This document shows, piece after piece, positions 12,884 through 16,641 of a stretch of DNA of 16,641 bases. Position 1 is the stretch's first letter. Each line of letters begins with the position of its first letter. The DNA comes from JAXHUH01 sp034211175 (GTDB lineage: Bacteria > Actinomycetota > Acidimicrobiia > Acidimicrobiales > CAIXPF01). The notes beneath the pieces were generated by a model. It was not told the DNA's origin. It worked only from the letters and a program-made list of their open reading frames with translations, and made no database searches. The translations under genes and the position numbers were made by a program. The stretch covers positions 1-16,641 of the forward strand of contig JAXHUH010000155.1 of NCBI GenBank assembly GCA_034211175.1. Reading direction: 5' to 3'.

Positions 12884-12889
12884 TATGGT
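12884..12889 (+). promoter_or_regulatory. -10 box of the BMP importer operon
   Basis: TATGGT ends 8 nt before ATG 12898, so the message would be leaderless or nearly so; no ribosome binding site is seen before this ATG. No consensus -35 box is present, which fits activator dependence. Confidence 0.4.
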
Positions 12890-12897
12890 CTGGCGCC

Positions 12898-14025
12898 ATG
12901 GCACACCAGGGTTCAACGCGTCCGCGCCGCCTGCGGCTGGCGCTGGCGCTCGCACTGTCGTTCACGCTCGTGGCCGCGGCGTGCGGCGGCGACGATGACG
13001 ACGACACCGCAGCCGACGACACCGAGACCGAGGACACCACCTCCGAGGACACCGCCGACGACACGTCCTCCGAGGACACCGAGGGCGGCGACGAGGAGGC
13101 GGCCGCCGACGGCGACGCGCCGAAGATGGCGATCGTCTACTCGGCGGAGTGGTTCGACGGCTCGTGGGGCGAGATGGCCTACGACGGCGCCAACCAGCTC
13201 CTCGACGAGGGCGTGATCTCCGACCTCGCCCTCGAGGAGAACGTGCCGCCGGGCGCCGACGCCGAGCGGGCTCTGCGGGCCTACGCCGAGGACGGCTTCA
13301 ACCCGATCATCGCCCACTCGTTCAACTACGGCGACGACGTCAAGGCGGTGGCCGCCGACTTCCCGGACACGATCTTCGTGTACGCCGGCGGCTTCGGCGA
13401 CGTCGAGGGCAACGTCGGCGACTACGACCAGCCCTTCTACCAGGCGTCCTACCTGTCGGGCATCCTCGCCGCCGGGGTGATGGGCGAGGGAGCGGTCGGC
13501 GGTGCCGGCGGCTTCGAGATCCCCGCCTGCTACTCGATGTACGAGGCGTACCTGGCCGGCGTCCAGGAGATCATGCCCGACGCCACCGGCAGCTTCGTCG
13601 CCGTCGGCGACTGGTACGACGTCCAGCTCGCCAAGGAGGCGGCGCTCGGCCAGGCCGACCAGGGCGCGACCATGTTCATCGGCTGCGGCCAGGGCCCGAC
13701 CTTCGGCCAGATCGAGGCGGCGAACGACACCGGCGGCGTCTCCACCGGCTACGTGGGCGACATGGCCGAGGTCGGCGACTCCGTCCTCTCCTCGTTCATC
13801 TGGAACCTCGACAAGACCTTCGCCCTCATGGTCGAGGACGTGGTGGCCGGCAGCACCGAGGCGCAGTACTACTCCGTGCCCCTCGCCGAGGACGGCATGG
13901 AGGTCGTCATCAGCCCGAACTGGTCCTCCGAGATCCCCGAGGACACGATGGCCCTGTTCGAGGAGCGGCTCGCCGAGATCCAGGCCGGCGAGTTCGAGGT
14001 GCCGTTCGTCCCCGAGGCGGGATGA
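12898..14025 (+). CDS. BMP-family ABC transporter substrate-binding lipoprotein
   Basis: The 375-residue protein is the extracytoplasmic receptor of a BMP/PnrA-type ABC importer, a family that binds nucleosides or related purine compounds. Residues 1-28 form a lipoprotein signal peptide (Arg-rich start, Leu/Ala core, LVAAAC lipobox, lipidated C29). An acidic Asp/Glu/Thr/Ser-rich linker of about 45 residues (31-74) spaces the domain from the membrane. The BMP domain (76-372) opens with the ligand-site segment AEWFDGSWGEMAYDG and continues with IIAHSFNYGDDVKAVAADFPDT and DQPFYQASYLSGILAAGV. Two cysteines (in IPACYSMY and FIGCGQGP) might form a disulfide. The frame is open back to 12817, but ATG 12898 begins the signal peptide. 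Its stop overlaps the ATPase start (ATGA). The exact ligand cannot be told from sequence. Confidence 0.9.
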   Translation: MAHQGSTRPRRLRLALALALSFTLVAAACGGDDDDDTAADDTETEDTTSEDTADDTSSEDTEGGDEEAAADGDAPKMAIVYSAEWFDGSWGEMAYDGANQLLDEGVISDLALEENVPPGADAERALRAYAEDGFNPIIAHSFNYGDDVKAVAADFPDTIFVYAGGFGDVEGNVGDYDQPFYQASYLSGILAAGVMGEGAVGGAGGFEIPACYSMYEAYLAGVQEIMPDATGSFVAVGDWYDVQLAKEAALGQADQGATMFIGCGQGPTFGQIEAANDTGGVSTGYVGDMAEVGDSVLSSFIWNLDKTFALMVEDVVAGSTEAQYYSVPLAEDGMEVVISPNWSSEIPEDTMALFEERLAEIQAGEFEVPFVPEAG

Positions 14026-15632
14026 CCGAGCCAGACACGATGTCACCGGCGCCGGCTGATGTCGGCGCCGGTGGCGCGCTGGTGGAGATGCGGGGCATCC
14101 GGCGGCGCTTCGGCGACACGGTTGCGCTCGACGGGGTCGACCTGACCCTGCGTCCCGGCGAGATCAGCGCCCTGCTCGGCGCGAACGGTGCCGGCAAGAC
14201 GACGCTGATGCGGATCCTGGCCGGGCTGGACCGGCCCGACGACGGCTCGGTCTCGGTGCTCGGCGAGCACGTCGATCGCTTCGACCCGGGTGAGCTTCGC
14301 CGGCGGGGCGTCGCCCTCGTCCAGCAGCACTTCACGCTGGTGCCGACGCTCACCGCGTCGGAGAACCTGGTCCTCGCCCGGCCGACGAGCCGCTGGATCC
14401 CCCGCGGTGGCGCCGGGCGGGCCCGGCTGGCGTGGCTCGTCGAGCGGACCGGGCTCGAGGTCCGCGACGGCGTCCCGGCCGGGCGGTTGTCGGTCGGTGA
14501 GCAGCAGCGCCTCGAGCTGCTCCGGGCCCTCGACGCGGACGCCCGGGTCCTGCTGCTCGACGAGCCGACCGCGGTCCTGACCGACGCCGAGGCGGACAAG
14601 CTGATGGCGGTCTGTCGCGACCTCGCCGCCGAGGGCCGGGCGCTCGTGATCATCACCCACCGCCTCGCCGAGGTGTTCGCCGGCTGCGATCGGGTGTCGG
14701 TGCTGCGCGAGGGCCGCGAGGTCCTGGCCGACGAGCCGGTGGCCGGCCACGACCGCGCCTCGCTGGCGACGGCCATGATCGGCTCCGACAGCTCGGGCAC
14801 CTTCACCGACCGCGTCGAGCGCCGCCCGCCCGATGACCCCGACTCGGCCGCGGTCGCCGGTCTGTGCCTCCGGGGTGTCGGGCTCGGCCGCCTGCGCGAG
14901 CTCGACCTCGACGTCGCCCCCGGCGAGATCGTCGGTGTCGCCGGCGTCGACGGGAACGGCCAGTCCGAGCTCGAGTCCGTCCTCAGCGGCCGGGTCGCCC
15001 CCGATGCCGGACGCATCGACGTCCACGGCGAACCGCTCGCCGTCGGCGACCCGCGTGCCCGCGGCGAGCAGCGGCTCGCCTACATCCCCTCCGATCGCTA
15101 CCGCTGGGGCCTGATCCGGCCGATGGACCTGTCCGACAACCTCGAGCTCGGCCGGGTGCCCCGCTGGCGCCTGCGTCGTCGCCAACGGCGGGCCCACGCG
15201 GCGCAGCCCCTCGAGGGCTGGGACGTCCGCTCCGCCGGGCCGGCGGCCCGGGCCGCCAGCCTCTCCGGCGGCAACGCGCAGAAGCTGGTGCTGGCCCGCG
15301 AGCTGGGCCGGGAGCCCCGCGCGGTGCTCGCCTGCTACCCGACCCGCGGCCTCGATCCGGGCGCGGCCGACGCGGTGGCCGAGCGGCTCGTCGCCTGCGC
15401 GGCCGACGGCGCCGCGGTGCTGTGGATCGGCGCCGAGCTCGACGAGCTGCTGGCGGTCGCCGATCGGATCGTGGTCCTCGCCGCCGGTGAGCTGCGCGGG
15501 CCGTTCGCTCCGCCGTTCGACCGGGCCGCCATCGGCATGGCCATGGTCGGCGACGGCCACACCGACGAGCTCGCACCCCAGGGCGCCGCGGTGGCGGCGG
15601 CCGGGTTCCCGGACGGGGAGGTCGCACCGTGA
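14022..15632 (+). CDS. Tandem ABC transporter ATPase of the BMP/nucleoside importer
   Basis: The 536-residue cytosolic ATPase carries two ABC domains in one chain, as in YufO/NupO and sugar-type importers. Domain 1 (~22-260) has a complete Walker A (GANGAGKTT), the Q-loop VQQHF, signature LSVGEQQR, Walker B VLLLDEP and switch His in IITHRL. Domain 2 (~280-515) has the family's degenerate Walker A GVDGNGQSE (Lys replaced by Gln), signature LSGGNAQK and LACYPTRGLD in place of a Walker B Glu. Only the first Walker A/B pair is canonical, which is normal for this subfamily; the composite site using LSGGN should hydrolyse ATP. The ATG lies in the ATGA overlap with the lipoprotein stop, preceded by GAGGCGGG. 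Its stop overlaps the permease start (GTGA). A long open frame upstream of 14022 is shadow of the lipoprotein gene. Confidence 0.92.
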   Translation: MTEPDTMSPAPADVGAGGALVEMRGIRRRFGDTVALDGVDLTLRPGEISALLGANGAGKTTLMRILAGLDRPDDGSVSVLGEHVDRFDPGELRRRGVALVQQHFTLVPTLTASENLVLARPTSRWIPRGGAGRARLAWLVERTGLEVRDGVPAGRLSVGEQQRLELLRALDADARVLLLDEPTAVLTDAEADKLMAVCRDLAAEGRALVIITHRLAEVFAGCDRVSVLREGREVLADEPVAGHDRASLATAMIGSDSSGTFTDRVERRPPDDPDSAAVAGLCLRGVGLGRLRELDLDVAPGEIVGVAGVDGNGQSELESVLSGRVAPDAGRIDVHGEPLAVGDPRARGEQRLAYIPSDRYRWGLIRPMDLSDNLELGRVPRWRLRRRQRRAHAAQPLEGWDVRSAGPAARAASLSGGNAQKLVLARELGREPRAVLACYPTRGLDPGAADAVAERLVACAADGAAVLWIGAELDELLAVADRIVVLAAGELRGPFAPPFDRAAIGMAMVGDGHTDELAPQGAAVAAAGFPDGEVAP

Positions 15633-16641
15633 CCACGACCACGCCCACCACGACCTCCTCGGCCTCGGAGCCCTCGTCGTCGGGCTCGTCGCCGGACGGT
15701 CCCGGGGGCCTCGCCGGCCTGCTCGGCGGCATCGCCGACCGGGCCGCCGTGCTCGGGGTCGCCGTGCCGGTGCTGTCGGTCCTCGGCGCGCTGCTCGTCG
15801 GGGCCGTGCTGATCATCGCCGAGGGCGAGAACCCGCTCGCGGTCTACACCGAAGCCGTGCAGGGCGTGCTCACCGGCTCACGGGGCCTGTCGAACACCGC
15901 CACGGTCGCCACGCCGCTCATCCTCATCGGGCTCGGCTACGCCGTTGCCTACCGGGCGAAGGTGTTCACGATCGGCGGCGAGGGCCAGTACCTGATCGGC
16001 GCGGTCGCCGGCACCGCATGGGTCACGGCCGCCGGTGTGCGCGACCTGCCCGGGCCGGTGCTCGTCGTCACCGGGCTGGTGGTGGCCGTCGTCGCCGGCG
16101 CCCTGTGGAGCGCCCTGGCCGGATGGCTCGGGGTGCGCTTCGGCGCCAACATCGTCATCTCCAGCCTCATGCTGGTCTACATCGCCGACTCGGTGCTCCA
16201 GTGGGCGGTGCGGGAGGGCATCCGCGACCCGGACGCCTTCATCCCCTCCAGCCGCCCGATCGGCGACGCCGCCCTCGGCGAGCTGCCCGGCACCCACACC
16301 CACCTCGGGTTCGCGCTCGCCGTGCTCGCCTGCCCGCTCGCCGCCTGGCTCCTCGCCCGCCACCGCAGCGGCTACCGGATCAGCGCGCTCGGCCACAACG
16401 CCGCCGCGCTCGACGCCAACGAGGTGCGCTCGTCGCGCATCGTCCTGCTGGTGATGGTCGTCGCCGGTGCGCTCGCCGGGCTCGCCGGCTTCACCGAGAC
16501 CGCCGGCGTGAACACGAGCCTCGGGGCCGAGGCGTCCGTCGGCTACGGCTGGGAGGCCGTGATCGTCGCCCTGCTCGGGCGCCTTCACCCGATCGGGGTG
16601 CTCGCCGCCGGTCTCGGTCTCGCCGGCATGACCATCGGCTT
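15629..16641 (+). CDS. BMP/nucleoside ABC importer permease (partial, runs off the window)
   Basis: From GTG 15629 the frame is open to the window end (337 codons and two bases), so the gene is truncated by the window rather than broken. It encodes a BPD_transp_2-type permease of the YufP/NupP kind. Residues 1-26 are a Thr/Ser/Pro-rich cytosolic extension; transmembrane segments follow from about residue 40 (VLGVAVPVLSVLGALLVGAVL). Family hallmarks are KVFTIGGEGQYLIGA near 110-124, NIVISSLMLVYIAD near 174-187, GHNAAALDANEVRSSR near 255-270 and SVGYGWEAVIVALLGRLHPIGV near 303-324. It would form half of the membrane channel with a second permease expected just downstream. The GTGA overlap with the ATPase stop shows coupling. 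Confidence 0.9.
   Translation, partial: MTTTTPTTTSSASEPSSSGSSPDGPGGLAGLLGGIADRAAVLGVAVPVLSVLGALLVGAVLIIAEGENPLAVYTEAVQGVLTGSRGLSNTATVATPLILIGLGYAVAYRAKVFTIGGEGQYLIGAVAGTAWVTAAGVRDLPGPVLVVTGLVVAVVAGALWSALAGWLGVRFGANIVISSLMLVYIADSVLQWAVREGIRDPDAFIPSSRPIGDAALGELPGTHTHLGFALAVLACPLAAWLLARHRSGYRISALGHNAAALDANEVRSSRIVLLVMVVAGALAGLAGFTETAGVNTSLGAEASVGYGWEAVIVALLGRLHPIGVLAAGLGLAGMTIG

Noticed and set aside
12765..12998. Plus-strand 77-residue frame starting near 12765 as an upstream peptide of the importer
   Set aside because: It runs through the repeats and promoter and overlaps the lipoprotein start in another frame; the sequence is not protein-like beyond the first residues.
12913..14046. Minus-strand 377-residue frame opposite the BMP lipoprotein gene
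   Set aside because: Shadow frame; the plus strand has signal peptide, lipobox and BMP motifs.
14920..15360. Second ABC domain of the ATPase as inactivated by mutation
   Set aside because: The Gln in GNGQ and the absent Walker B Glu with PTRGLD are normal for this BMP/sugar-type ATPase subfamily.
14043..15560. Minus-strand 505-residue frame opposite the ABC ATPase gene
   Set aside because: Shadow of a gene with unmistakable Walker and signature motifs on the plus strand.

Overview
The window is very GC-rich, with dense C/G-ending codons, GTG and TTG starts, a typical actinobacterial lipoprotein (lipobox Cys followed by Gly-Gly and an Asp-rich linker) and several start codons that sit about one -10 distance below a TAnnnT box, as in leaderless mRNAs. 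This points to a chromosome segment of a high-GC actinobacterium. A lineage such as Acidimicrobiia is possible, but that is inference. I saw no rRNA, tRNA, CRISPR array, insertion sequence or integrase.

Layout. Bases 1-118 hold no supported gene. Bases 119-854 (minus) hold a chimeric degraded locus: the 5' part of an unrecognised gene joined near base 475 to the 3' part of a HAD-family phosphatase gene. Next come a GNAT acetyltransferase (minus), a 325-bp divergent gap, an MDR-family NAD(P)H oxidoreductase (plus), an 84-residue membrane protein (minus), a second GNAT acetyltransferase (plus) and, converging on it after 6 bp, an OsmC-type peroxide reductase (minus). A VapBC toxin-antitoxin pair (minus) follows, with an operator-like repeat overlapping its promoter.

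The most notable block is a three-gene minus-strand operon at 5426-12295, joined by 14-nt and 4-nt overlaps: (1) a 1145-residue transglutaminase-like peptidase fused to a DUF2126 glutamine-synthetase-fold amidoligase, (2) an 861-residue circularly permuted ATP-grasp ligase fused to an alpha-E domain, (3) a 287-residue transglutaminase-like peptidase. The cassette carries two ATP-dependent ligase-type domains and two Cys-His-Asp peptidase-type domains. It has been predicted by comparative genomics to make and trim a peptide or peptide-like tag, but its substrate is unknown to me. A small orphan protein (12404-12631) lies just upstream on the same strand.

From 12632 a 266-bp, repeat-rich intergenic region leads into a plus-strand BMP-type ABC importer operon: substrate-binding lipoprotein, tandem ATPase and a first permease that runs off the window end at 16641. 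The genes are coupled by ATGA and GTGA overlaps. Its relatives (YufNOPQ/NupNOPQ type) import nucleosides or related purine compounds; a second permease is expected just past the window. The intergenic region contains two mutually exclusive hairpins or tandem operator half-sites, 8-bp direct repeats one helical turn apart, and a separate AT-richer element, so the importer is probably tightly regulated.
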